DNA of 21,839 bases from a bacterium. GTDB lineage: Bacteria; Patescibacteriota; Saccharimonadia; Saccharimonadales; Saccharimonadaceae. Location of the stretch: NCBI GenBank assembly GCA_020626475.1, contig JAHKZT010000001.1, positions 1 through 21,839 of the forward strand. Direction: 5' to 3'. Position 1 is the stretch's first letter; each line of letters opens with the position of its first letter. The notes beneath the pieces were generated by a model. That model was not told where the DNA came from, searched no databases, and was given only the letters and a program-made list of their open reading frames with translations. Below are positions 5,909 through 13,164 of this stretch, one piece after another. A program made the position numbers and the translations under genes.

Positions 5909-7073
5909 AGTTCCGCTAGCTGAGCGCATGCGACCAAAGTCGCTCGACGAGGTAGTGGGCCAAGATGAAATTATCGGTGACGGCAAAATTTTAACCGAAA
6001 TCGTACGCAAGCAAGAACCGGTAAACATTATTTTCTGGGGCCCTCCCGGCACCGGCAAGACTACTCTTGCGCGCATTATTGCAAAAGAATTTAAGGCAGA
6101 TTTCGTCGAGATTTCCGCGGTCACAGCCGGCAAAAAAGACGTCGAAAAAGTCGTCGAAGCGGCGAAGCGCAACTGGAATCTCAAACAGCGCACCGTGCTG
6201 TTCGTGGACGAAATTCACCGTTTTAATAAAGCGCAGCAGGATGCATTCCTGCCACACGTCGAATCTGGATTAATAACTTTAATTGGCGCTACGACTGAAA
6301 ACCCGAGCTTCGAAGTTATTTCTCCGCTTCTAAGCCGTAGCCGCGTTGTAATCGTAAAACATCTCAGCAAAGATAATATTATTACCGTACTCAAACGCGC
6401 AATTAAAGCCGAAAAGGCCACGAAGCGCGTGACCGCCGCCGCAATCGATTACCTTGCCGAATTATCCGGTGGCGATGCCCGCTCGGCGCTAGGCGACCTA
6501 GAATTAGCCCTTAGCCTATCGAAAAAGGTCGGCGTACAAGAAGTGCTCGAGGCGGCTGGCCGCAAAATGCCTGGCTACGATAAAAAAGGCGACCATCATT
6601 ACGATAATATTTCCGCTTTCATAAAATCGATGCGTGGCTCTGATGCTGATGCGGCGCTATACTATCTTGCACGCATGCTCAACGCCGGCGAAGATCCAAA
6701 GTTCATCGCTCGCCGCATGGTGATTTTTGCCTCCGAAGATATCGGTCTAGCTGGAAATGGCGCGCTTGGCCTCGCACTGAATGCTTTCATGGCCGTCGAA
6801 AGGATCGGCATGCCAGAGAGCCAAATCATTTTGTCGCATGTCGCCGTCGCACTAGCAAAGTCTAAAAAATCGCGCGAAAGCTATGACGCATATCTAAAAG
6901 CTTCCGCAATGGCAGATAGAACAATGGGCCTTCCGGTACCAATCTGGCTACGCAATGCGCCAACGAAGCTCATGAAAGAACTAGGTTTCGGCAAGGGACA
7001 AAAATGGGAAGCCGGCTTCCACTTGGACAAAAATTACCTGCCGGACGAAATTAAAGACGAAAAATTCCTCTAG
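5898..7073 (+). CDS. rarA: Replication-associated recombination protein RarA (MgsA)
   Basis: A 391-aa AAA+ ATPase of the clamp-loader clade that acts at stalled replication forks. It shows the family N-terminus ([16 protein letters not shown]), Walker A GPPGTGKT (48-55), Walker [11 protein letters not shown] (100-109), sensor [12 protein letters not shown] (130-140) and the arginine finger in LLSRSR (144-149). The C-terminal tetramerisation region contains the typical [18 protein letters not shown] and [15 protein letters not shown] ends. The length is somewhat below E. coli RarA. The ATG overlaps the end of the Nudix gene and has GGAG upstream. Its TAG stop shares a CTAG palindrome with the convergent DUF167 gene. 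Confidence 0.96.
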   Translation: MDNRVPLAERMRPKSLDEVVGQDEIIGDGKILTEIVRKQEPVNIIFWGPPGTGKTTLARIIAKEFKADFVEISAVTAGKKDVEKVVEAAKRNWNLKQRTVLFVDEIHRFNKAQQDAFLPHVESGLITLIGATTENPSFEVISPLLSRSRVVIVKHLSKDNIITVLKRAIKAEKATKRVTAAAIDYLAELSGGDARSALGDLELALSLSKKVGVQEVLEAAGRKMPGYDKKGDHHYDNISAFIKSMRGSDADAALYYLARMLNAGEDPKFIARRMVIFASEDIGLAGNGALGLALNAFMAVERIGMPESQIILSHVAVALAKSKKSRESYDAYLKASAMADRTMGLPVPIWLRNAPTKLMKELGFGKGQKWEAGFHLDKNYLPDEIKDEKFL

Positions 7074-7288
7074 AACGAAATTGTCTTATTGCGTGATTTA
7101 GCGCCAGAAACGATATCGATAGAAGTTTTCGGCACTTTAAACTCACTCGAAATAAGCTCGAGCAAAGCCTTATTCGCTTCCCCGTCATGTGCACGAGCAT
7201 GCAAAAAGGCGACATAACTGCCGTCTTCTTGCTTCTCAAGGCGCGTTGCACCCTTAACGCCAGGCTTAACGCGCACAGAAATCTGCAT
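7070..7288 (-). CDS. DUF167 / YggU family protein
   Basis: A 72-aa protein with the family pattern: VKPGVKG near the start, a central HARAHDGEANKALLELIS stretch and the C-terminal IVSGAKSRNKTI. The family is a small alpha/beta fold of unsettled function. The start codon shares one base with the stop of the galU-like gene (TAATG), so translation is coupled. It is the last gene of the gpmI operon; its stop overlaps the stop of rarA on the other strand, leaving no room for a terminator before the rarA coding sequence. Confidence 0.88.
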   Translation of the reverse strand: MQISVRVKPGVKGATRLEKQEDGSYVAFLHARAHDGEANKALLELISSEFKVPKTSIDIVSGAKSRNKTISF

Positions 7289-8127
7289 TATTTATTACCG
7301 CAAACTACGTTATTGGCGTGGAGCCAGCCCTCTGCGGAGCCGCCATCAAGATATTCGCCCTGAATTGGCTTTACGAAGATTTTTTCGCCAGCCTTGATAT
7401 GATCGATAATTGGATCAGTAATGAGATATTCCTGATCACCAGGACCAAAATCATGCTCATGGCAGTAATCAACGATACGTTTTAACAGCGCAGGCGACAT
7501 AATATATTTACTAATATTAATAAGATTGCTTGGCGCTTCTTCTTTTTTCGGCTTCTCATAGATGCCGGTCAAGATACCGTTATCGACCTTGAGTACGCCA
7601 TATTTTTCGACGTCATTCGGGTCAATCTCAGTAGCAAGCATTGCAGAATCAGTAGGCTCATTGATACATTCCATAAGGCGAACGAGGTCGGAAGAGCCGT
7701 CGGCATTATAAATAAAGTCATCACCCATCAAAACGACAGTAGGCTCATTGATACCAAATTCCTCAACAACCTGAGCGACTGGACAAGCAGAGCCGTAACG
7801 AGCGTCGACATCTTTTTGGCAATAAAAATGAATCGTCATGCCTGGGCGCTGAGTGTTTGCAACGGAAACTTTGTCAGCCTTGCCGCGTGCGACGAGATAA
7901 TTATTCAACTTTTCGTTTTCTTCGTAATAAGCTTTAATCTGAGAAAATGGCTTTTCGTCGATAACAATATAAACGTCCTCGATGCCAGCCTTAGCACAAT
8001 CCTCAACAACATAATCCGCGAGCGGACGGTTGCCAATAGGGAGCATCGCCTTCTCGATTACCTTAGTGATAGGCAAGCGGCGAGTGCCCCAGCCTGCAAC
8101 TGGAATGATAGCTTTTTTGATCTGCAT
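7288..8127 (-). CDS. galU: GalU-like UTP-glucose-1-phosphate uridylyltransferase
   Basis: A 279-aa nucleotidyltransferase that would make UDP-glucose from UTP and glucose-1-phosphate. It has the signature IIPVAGWGTRRLP (7-19), K26 in IEKAMLPIGNRPL, DD at 136-137 as the metal-binding segment, YEKPKKEEAPSNL (190-202) and the late DGGSAEGWL segment equivalent to GalU's DCG..G(Y/W)L. The nucleotide loop is divergent (RRLP rather than RFLP, and a YGSACPVAQ segment where GalU has GLGHAV), so another sugar nucleotide cannot be excluded. The start is 12 nt after the membrane-protein stop, with no clear Shine-Dalgarno sequence. It supplies precursors for envelope polysaccharide. Confidence 0.85.
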   Translation of the reverse strand: MQIKKAIIPVAGWGTRRLPITKVIEKAMLPIGNRPLADYVVEDCAKAGIEDVYIVIDEKPFSQIKAYYEENEKLNNYLVARGKADKVSVANTQRPGMTIHFYCQKDVDARYGSACPVAQVVEEFGINEPTVVLMGDDFIYNADGSSDLVRLMECINEPTDSAMLATEIDPNDVEKYGVLKVDNGILTGIYEKPKKEEAPSNLINISKYIMSPALLKRIVDYCHEHDFGPGDQEYLITDPIIDHIKAGEKIFVKPIQGEYLDGGSAEGWLHANNVVCGNK

Positions 8128-8139
8128 AATAAGCTTATT

Positions 8140-8835
8140 TTATCTGTTTTGGAACTTTTTTACAATAAGTACCAGATGATACAAGCCGAGATAAGCAAGA
8201 TAGCCAATTGCAAGCGCCATAAAAATGCCAACATAATGATAGCGCTCGCGAGCCCAAGCATTAACTAGAATCGCGATTACTGGCGAAGCACAGAGCGAGA
8301 GTGTGAGCACCGTAATATTCTCACGACGCGTAAAGTGCGCCTCTTGATAACGACGTATAGTAGCAACCTTGCCGACAATTTGAAGCAAAATTAATGCGCA
8401 AAGAACCATAACGCCGGTGCCAAAATTCAACGTAAAGCTGATGCCAACCGCGGCACCCATAATACAGCCCGCTAGAATATCGAAAGCCGCAATCGCAGCA
8501 ACCGATAGGCCAGACATGCGTCCGCGTTTGCGAGATTTTTTGCGCTTAGGCTCGAGCAAGCCGTGTTTTACGATATTAACAATGAAGTCGAAGAACGCAA
8601 AACCAAGCATACCAACGACCGTCATCCATAAAACATGATTCCCGTCGGACAGCTCGAGCGTATCTTTTAGCAAAAAATTGAAAATCGCCACAATCAATAA
8701 AACAATGCCGAGAGCTGGCCCCATTTTACGAATCGGGTCGGCTAATGAGCTGCCAATATCAAATAACTTTAGGCCACAAAATACCACAAAAGTCGCTAAT
8801 ATACAGGTAGCTATAACCATTCCCAATGTGTTCAT
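8140..8835 (-). CDS. Polytopic membrane protein, unknown family
   Basis: A 231-aa protein with about six to seven hydrophobic spans (near 5-23, 38-57, 69-90, 109-130, 135-157, 174-190 and 200-224). A very basic cytoplasmic loop (EPKRKKSRKRGR, about 95-106) fixes the likely topology. I see no transporter or enzyme motif. Its ATG lies only 4 nt after the gpmI stop and 12 nt separate its stop from galU, so it belongs to the gpmI operon. Context with a sugar-nucleotide gene suggests an envelope role, but this is only inference. Confidence 0.8.
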   Translation of the reverse strand: MNTLGMVIATCILATFVVFCGLKLFDIGSSLADPIRKMGPALGIVLLIVAIFNFLLKDTLELSDGNHVLWMTVVGMLGFAFFDFIVNIVKHGLLEPKRKKSRKRGRMSGLSVAAIAAFDILAGCIMGAAVGISFTLNFGTGVMVLCALILLQIVGKVATIRRYQEAHFTRRENITVLTLSLCASPVIAILVNAWARERYHYVGIFMALAIGYLAYLGLYHLVLIVKKFQNR

Positions 8836-8839
8836 GCTT

Positions 8840-10423
8840 TTATTTTATCTCAATAATCGATGGGAGCCAAGCATCATCCGCTTCAATGCCAAGCAGATCC
8901 GTAATAGTCGACGCAACATTCGCGAGACCAAACTCACCCTTCTTAACCTTGTACAGTTTGCGATTATCCGTATCGTCGATGAGCGCAAACGGAATCTTAT
9001 TGGTCGTATGCGAGGTCTTTGGATTGCCCTTCTCGTCAATTAGTTCCTCAGCATTACCGTGGTCGGCAGTGATAATCGTAATGCCGCCAAGCTTATTTAC
9101 GGCATCAACGATGCGTTTTAGACAAACATCAATTGACTCCATTGCGATAATCGTCGGTTCGAGCTCGCCGAAGTGACCGACCATATCGCCACCTGGATAG
9201 TTTACGCGCAAGAAATCATAGTTACCGCTTTCGATTGCCGCAACGAGCTTGTCGGTAATCTCAGCCGATTTCATCCATGGGCGCGTATTAAATGGCTCCT
9301 TGTAAGACGGGACTTCTTCTTCGACTTCGCCGGTAGGCACGTCATAGGAGTTACCGTTGAAGTAGTAAGTAATATGACCGAATTTGACGGTTTCGGAAAT
9401 TGCATATTGGCGGAATCCATTCGCCGCAAGATGCTTCGTAAGTGAATGTTTGAATTCCGGCGTCGAAACGAGCGTATATTGCGGAACATGAAGATCTTCA
9501 TTATATTCCGTCATACCGACAAAGCGGACATCTGGACGACGGACACGGTCGAAGTGAGGAAAATCATCATAAGTGAAAGCTTGCGCAATTTCAATAGCGC
9601 GGTCAGCGCGGAAATCGAGATAAATCAAAGCGTCACCATCATTAATCGTACCGATTGCTTTGCCGCCATCCGCAACAACAAAAGCTGGCATGTATTGGTC
9701 TTGAAGGCCTGGATTTTCCTTGCGATAAGTCTCGATAGCCTCGGTTGCACTAGCGAACTGACGACCTTCACCGAGAACGTGCGTATGCCAACCCTGCTCA
9801 ACCATACCCCAGTCATTTTCATAACGATCACAAGTAATAACCATACGGCCGCCACCACTCGCAATTTTGTAATCTGGACTACCGAGCTTTACGATGAATT
9901 TCTCGATGCGCTGGATATACTTTGGTTCACTCTGAGGCGGAACATCGCGCCCATCGATAAGGGCATGAATGCGGACGCGCTTAATGCCGTCTTTTTGCGC
10001 CTGCTCGAGCATTTTTTCGAGATGAGCGATATTCGAATGAACATTGCCGTCACTAAAAATACCCATGAAGTGAAGCGTCGAACCATTATCGACGACACGC
10101 TTTATCGTATCTTTCCAAACTGGCTCTGTAAAGGCTTTGCCGTCCATAATTGCCTGCTCTACGGCAGCGCTGCGCTGAAGCACGATTTCGCCAGCGCCCA
10201 TAGCATTATGGCCAACTTCGCTGTTGCCCATATCACCATCAGGAATACCAACCCACTTACCACTCGCATTGATAGCCGCACAAGGATAATCGTCGATATA
10301 GTGGTTGTAATTTTCAAGGTGAGCTTTTTTAACGGCATTAAAGCTCGTGTCTTCGCGAATCCCGACGCCGTCGAGAACAACGAGAACTACTGGTCCATCA
10401 TAATGAAGTTTCTTTTTATTCAT
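8840..10423 (-). CDS. gpmI: 2,3-bisphosphoglycerate-independent phosphoglycerate mutase
   Basis: A 527-aa Mn-dependent enzyme interconverting 3- and 2-phosphoglycerate in glycolysis. It has the metal-site VLDGVGIRED (D18), the phosphoserine loop DGDMGNSEVGHNAMGAG (S68), ALIDGRDVPP, GGGRMVITCDRY, LDFRADRA, NYPGGDMVGHFG and ITADHGNAEE, in family order and at full length. I choose the ATG at 10423 rather than the one 6 nt upstream because a TATAAT box ends 6 nt before it, consistent with a leaderless mRNA. It heads an operon with a membrane protein, galU and a DUF167 gene, and is divergent from tsaC. Confidence 0.97.
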   Translation of the reverse strand: MNKKKLHYDGPVVLVVLDGVGIREDTSFNAVKKAHLENYNHYIDDYPCAAINASGKWVGIPDGDMGNSEVGHNAMGAGEIVLQRSAAVEQAIMDGKAFTEPVWKDTIKRVVDNGSTLHFMGIFSDGNVHSNIAHLEKMLEQAQKDGIKRVRIHALIDGRDVPPQSEPKYIQRIEKFIVKLGSPDYKIASGGGRMVITCDRYENDWGMVEQGWHTHVLGEGRQFASATEAIETYRKENPGLQDQYMPAFVVADGGKAIGTINDGDALIYLDFRADRAIEIAQAFTYDDFPHFDRVRRPDVRFVGMTEYNEDLHVPQYTLVSTPEFKHSLTKHLAANGFRQYAISETVKFGHITYYFNGNSYDVPTGEVEEEVPSYKEPFNTRPWMKSAEITDKLVAAIESGNYDFLRVNYPGGDMVGHFGELEPTIIAMESIDVCLKRIVDAVNKLGGITIITADHGNAEELIDEKGNPKTSHTTNKIPFALIDDTDNRKLYKVKKGEFGLANVASTITDLLGIEADDAWLPSIIEIK

Positions 10424-10429
10424 AAGCAT

Positions 10430-10438
10430 ATTATAGCA
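10430..10438 (-). promoter_or_regulatory. Extended -10 box, leaderless start of gpmI
   Basis: Minus strand TGC-TATAAT (hexamer 10430-10435) ends 6 nt before the gpmI ATG. No good -35 is present at 16-18 nt. It lies within 35 nt of the divergent tsaC promoter. Confidence 0.65.
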
Positions 10439-10461
10439 TCTGTTACATATACGTCCTTATC

Positions 10462-10490
10462 TTGACTTTTTGGGCATTGTGTGCTATAAT
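10462..10490 (+). promoter_or_regulatory. Sigma70 promoter of tsaC
   Basis: TTGACT (10462-10467), 17-nt spacer starting TTTTG and ending TGTGC, TATAAT (10485-10490). The -10 ends 9 nt before the tsaC ATG, so the leader is at most 2-3 nt. The 29-nt unit matches the promoter at 14771-14799 at 26 positions. Confidence 0.88.
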
Positions 10491-10499
10491 AGTATAGTT

Positions 10500-11087
10500 A
10501 TGAAGTTGATCTCCCAGGACAACATCGCTAGCGCAACAGCCACTCTGAAAAAGGGTGGTATTTTGGCTGTTCCAACCGAAACAGTTTATGGCCTCGCCGT
10601 CCGCCTAGACAATGAACCTGCCATTCTCAAACTTCTTACTCTCAAAGACCGCCCGATCGATAGCGGCAAGATTCTTACCTTGATGGTCCCGAGCGTCAGA
10701 GATATTCCACAATATGCGAGAATCGACCGTCGCCGCATGGCAATCGCAAACCGCTATTTCCCTGGCGAATTGACGATGATACTCGAGAAGAATCCGGATT
10801 TCGAACATGTCTATTTTAATAATTTCGATACCATCGGCATTCGTATTCCTGCGAACGATTACATGCTTTCGCTGCTTCGCGAAAATGGCCCGTTACTCGT
10901 TACGAGCGCAAATCCGCGTGGCGAAACACCATGCCATAATTCGCGCGAGGTTATGCGTCGCATTAAGAATATCGATGGCGTAATTCGCGGCAAATCTGGC
11001 GGCAATCTACCGAGCACGATTATCGACTGGACCCTGGACGAACCGCGCCAGATTCGCGCCGGCGGATTACTAATTGTTCACTATTAA
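10500..11087 (+). CDS. tsaC: Threonylcarbamoyl-AMP synthase (Sua5/YrdC/TsaC)
   Basis: A 195-aa protein that makes threonylcarbamoyl-adenylate from threonine, bicarbonate and ATP for the t6A37 modification of ANN-decoding tRNAs. It has PTETVYGL (25-32), the KxR motif (K49, R51 in LKDRP), FPGELTMIL, IGIRIP, VTSANPRGE (135-142) and the closing PSTIID (171-176). It is the short YrdC-only form without the Sua5 C-terminal domain. The ATG at 10500 is chosen because the promoter -10 box ends 9 nt before it; no Shine-Dalgarno sequence is present. It is a single-gene unit closed by a symmetrical terminator shared with the RNA on the other strand. Confidence 0.94.
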   Translation: MKLISQDNIASATATLKKGGILAVPTETVYGLAVRLDNEPAILKLLTLKDRPIDSGKILTLMVPSVRDIPQYARIDRRRMAIANRYFPGELTMILEKNPDFEHVYFNNFDTIGIRIPANDYMLSLLRENGPLLVTSANPRGETPCHNSREVMRRIKNIDGVIRGKSGGNLPSTIIDWTLDEPRQIRAGGLLIVHY

Positions 11088-11247
11088 AAAAGAATCGCCC
11101 GGTTGAACGATTCTTTTTCAAGCTGCTACGCGCCCACCCAGGGGCACAAGCAAATGTTTGTTTTAATCCGCTGTTTTTGTTTTTGTATCTAGTCTCCACA
11201 CTGTCCACATTTTTTCCAGTGGAACCCCGCAGAGCGTACCAGCTTGT
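11083..11247 (-). ncRNA. Candidate structured RNA (~165 nt), independent gene
   Basis: The minus strand here is a complete transcription unit without an ORF: a promoter, a structured body and a strong terminator. The predicted 5' end falls at the base of a long-range helix, where CAAGCTG and TACGC (11234-11246) pair with GCGTA and CAGCTTG (11119-11131), i.e. 7 bp, one G-G mismatch, 5 bp. Inside lie a hairpin with CACTG/CAGTG plus flanking pairs, a possible GGGG/CCCC pairing and a long unpaired A-rich stretch (ACAAAAACAAAAACA). I do not recognise it; it lacks RNase P, tmRNA and SRP signatures. A 6S-like RNA is possible from size and closing stem, but a clean central bubble is not evident. It fills most of the 11088-11341 gap. 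Confidence 0.65.
11087..11118. terminator. Bidirectional intrinsic terminator
   Basis: An 11-bp stem, AAAAAGAATCG with CGATTCTTTTT, encloses a 10-nt loop. Both flanks give a U-tract in the outgoing transcript, so it can end tsaC on the plus strand and the candidate RNA on the minus strand. Confidence 0.9.
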
Positions 11248-11251
11248 ATTT

Positions 11252-11280
11252 ACATTAGCATAAGCAATTACTTTAGTCAA
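11252..11280 (-). promoter_or_regulatory. Promoter of the ~165-nt RNA
   Basis: Minus strand TTGACT (11275-11280), 17-nt spacer ending TGC, then TAATGT (11252-11257) as a weak hexamer supported by the extended -10 TG. The predicted +1 is at 11245-11247, the first bases of the closing helix. Confidence 0.6.
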
Positions 11281-11303
11281 GCGGCGTTAAATTCCCTAAT
11301 TTA

Positions 11304-11312
11304 TGTTAAAGT
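11304..11312 (+). promoter_or_regulatory. Probable extended -10 box of the 11342 gene
   Basis: TGT-TAAAGT lies 29 nt before the ATG. The -35 region is weak. AAAAGGA before the ATG is a modest Shine-Dalgarno sequence. Confidence 0.4.
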
Positions 11313-11341
11313 AAGGACATATAAGCAAAAGGATTATAAAA

Positions 11342-11890
11342 ATGGGACAAAACGAAACACCGGCCCAAAAACCAAAAGCCAGCAAAGGCGCCATAATAAT
11401 CGGCATAATAGCTCTGCTACTTGCGCTTGGCGGAGTCGGCCTTGGCATCTATGGAATGATTGACGGCAACGCCAAGTCAAACAAAATATCAGATTTGCAA
11501 AAGCAGGCAGATGACCTGGAGGCTACTATTAGCGAGCTGAAAACTGCTATCGCAAAAACCACGAGTACTGGTTCAAAAATAAAAATCATCAGCTCTAGCT
11601 GGAGTGGTTGGTCAGCAGGTTATAAACCTGAGGAAAAGGAATCTTTCTGCAAGCTTAACCTTGACGGCACCTGTAGCACAGACGACGGCGAGTTGTCGTT
11701 CACGATTACTGGCATCGATGATAATAGCGTAACAATTCATACTAGCGAAGCATTCTCAGACAAAGAAGATGGAATAAACTTGTTGAGCGACAAGCAAGAT
11801 TTTACTATCAAAAAAGGTGAGTCGCTTAAGCTCGAAACGCCTACTATGGATGCCGGCTTTACCTATAAGCTCTCAATCGTGGCTGAATAA
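11342..11890 (+). CDS. Single-anchor surface protein, unknown family
   Basis: A 182-aa protein: a basic/Pro cytoplasmic N-terminus (1-15), one Gly/Leu/Ile membrane span (16-40), an external heptad-like coiled coil (about 45-72) and a Thr/Ser/Asp-rich domain that looks all-beta (about 78-182). Two cysteines (C103 and C111) could form an external disulfide, which would suit a substrate of the DsbA-like protein encoded elsewhere in the window. The orientation follows the positive-inside rule. I recognise no family. It is a single-gene unit, divergent from the ~165-nt RNA and followed by a good terminator. Confidence 0.85.
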   Translation: MGQNETPAQKPKASKGAIIIGIIALLLALGGVGLGIYGMIDGNAKSNKISDLQKQADDLEATISELKTAIAKTTSTGSKIKIISSSWSGWSAGYKPEEKESFCKLNLDGTCSTDDGELSFTITGIDDNSVTIHTSEAFSDKEDGINLLSDKQDFTIKKGESLKLETPTMDAGFTYKLSIVAE

Positions 11891-11903
11891 TAGCCATCAA
11901 AGA

Positions 11904-11931
11904 ACCCCCTATCTTAGCGGGGGTCTTTTTT
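11904..11931 (+). terminator. Intrinsic terminator after the surface-protein gene
   Basis: ACCCCC (11904-11909) pairs with GGGGGT (11919-11924), followed by CTTTTTT. On the minus strand it comes directly after the obg stop and has a weaker TTCTTT tract, so it may serve both genes. Confidence 0.85.
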
Positions 11932-11939
11932 GTATCGAG

Positions 11940-13106
11940 TTAATACTCTAGGTCATCATCAGAATAATCAACTTGCGAATCGAGCTGCTGAATCGAGTTG
12001 CGCTCGCCGAGCTGATATTTTTGGTGGCGAGCACGATGTTTTTGCTCTTTTACTTCGAGCGTAATAACTGGAATATCTTCCTCTTCTTCAGGCGCAGGCT
12101 CTTCGGCTGATTCTTTCGCCTTGCGGCTAGCGTCAATAATTTGCCAGAGCTCGCGAAGCACTTCTGTAAGACCCTGATGAGCAGAGCTGGAAATCGCCAT
12201 AACTTTTGCGTCTGAATTCTGCTCGAGAATAGATTGCATTTGCATTTTTACTAACTCTTCGTCGAGACCTTCGCACTTAGTGAGTGCAACGATTTCCGGA
12301 CGACTAGCGAGTTCGGCTGAATATTTTTCGAGCTCAGCGCGAATATCTTTGTAAGCTTTGCCGGCATCTTCGGAATAAACATCAATAAGATGGAGGAGAA
12401 CCTTCGTACGTTCAACATGGCGAAGGAAGCGGTCGCCGAGACCCTTACCATCAGAAGCACCTTCGATAAGACCTGGAATATCCGCAATTAAAATCGCATG
12501 GTCGTCGACCTTTGCAACGCCAAGATTTGGCGTAATCGTCGTAAATGGATAATCGGCAATTTCTGGAGTTGCATTAGAAACAACGGAAAGGAAGGTTGAC
12601 TTGCCAGCATTTGGAAAACCGACGAGACCGACATCTGCGAGAAGCTTGAGCTCAAGTTCAGCATCAAAGCTTTCACCTGGGTTACCGAGCTCAGCAATTT
12701 TTGGCGTCTGGCGAGTAGAACTGCGGAAGTGCCAGTTGCCGTAACCGCCGTCGCCACCATGAGCAACGATTTGGCGATCGCCATCGAAAGTAAGGTCAGC
12801 AACAATCTCGCCGTCACGTTTTACGACAGTACCGATCGGAACCTCGACTTCAAGATCTTTGCCGGATTTGCCGCTGGATTTCTGACCAGAACCAGCCTTG
12901 CCATCCTCGGCAATAAGTTTTGGTTGGAAGCGAAAGTCAATCAAAGTATCGCAGTCTTTGCTAGCCACAAAAACCACATCACCGCCTTTACCGCCGTCGC
13001 CACCGTCTGGGCCGCCTTTAGGGATGTAGATTTCGTGTCGGAAAGAGATAGCTCCGTTGCCACCCTTGCCGGCTTTAATATAAACTTTCGCCGTATCAAC
13101 AAACAT
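11940..13106 (-). CDS. obgE: Obg-family GTPase
   Basis: A 388-aa ribosome-associated GTPase involved in 50S assembly and stress control. The glycine-rich Obg fold (1-155) has KAGKGGNGAISFRHE and GGPDGGDGGKGGDV. The G domain follows with P-loop GFPNAGKST (163-171), TT at 190-191 in switch I, DIPGLIEGA (209-217) and a G5-like SSSA (307-309 region). G4 is TKCE (276-279) instead of the usual NKxD. The C-terminus is an acidic linker (about 335-350) and a basic/Gln stretch ending DYSDDDLEY, not a recognisable OCT domain. TAAAAT ends 6 nt before the ATG with no Shine-Dalgarno sequence, so the mRNA is likely leaderless. Divergent from mnmA. Confidence 0.96.
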   Translation of the reverse strand: MFVDTAKVYIKAGKGGNGAISFRHEIYIPKGGPDGGDGGKGGDVVFVASKDCDTLIDFRFQPKLIAEDGKAGSGQKSSGKSGKDLEVEVPIGTVVKRDGEIVADLTFDGDRQIVAHGGDGGYGNWHFRSSTRQTPKIAELGNPGESFDAELELKLLADVGLVGFPNAGKSTFLSVVSNATPEIADYPFTTITPNLGVAKVDDHAILIADIPGLIEGASDGKGLGDRFLRHVERTKVLLHLIDVYSEDAGKAYKDIRAELEKYSAELASRPEIVALTKCEGLDEELVKMQMQSILEQNSDAKVMAISSSAHQGLTEVLRELWQIIDASRKAKESAEEPAPEEEEDIPVITLEVKEQKHRARHQKYQLGERNSIQQLDSQVDYSDDDLEY

Positions 13107-13112
13107 ACCAAT

Positions 13113-13121
13113 ATTTTAACA
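13113..13121 (-). promoter_or_regulatory. Extended -10 box, leaderless start of obgE
   Basis: Minus strand TGT-TAAAAT (hexamer 13113-13118) ends 6 nt before the obgE ATG. No strong -35 is visible. Confidence 0.6.
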
Positions 13122-13148
13122 TATTTTTATCCGTTACGCTAGGGTAAG

Positions 13149-13157
13149 TGTTATAAT
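13149..13157 (+). promoter_or_regulatory. Extended -10 box, leaderless start of mnmA
   Basis: TGT-TATAAT ends 7 nt before the mnmA ATG; there is no Shine-Dalgarno sequence. It lies 31 nt from the divergent obgE -10. Confidence 0.65.
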
Positions 13158-13164
13158 AAAACAC

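Noticed and set aside
9446..10465. Long open frame (339 codons) on the plus strand opposite gpmI
   Set aside because: It lies antisense to gpmI, which has every family motif; the frame encodes no recognisable protein and has no promoter or ribosome-binding site.
11083..11247. The structured RNA as tmRNA, RNase P RNA or SRP RNA
   Set aside because: It lacks the tRNA-like ends and resume-ORF of tmRNA, the GGAAAGUCC and ACAGAA elements of RNase P, and the SRP GGAAGGAAGCAG core.
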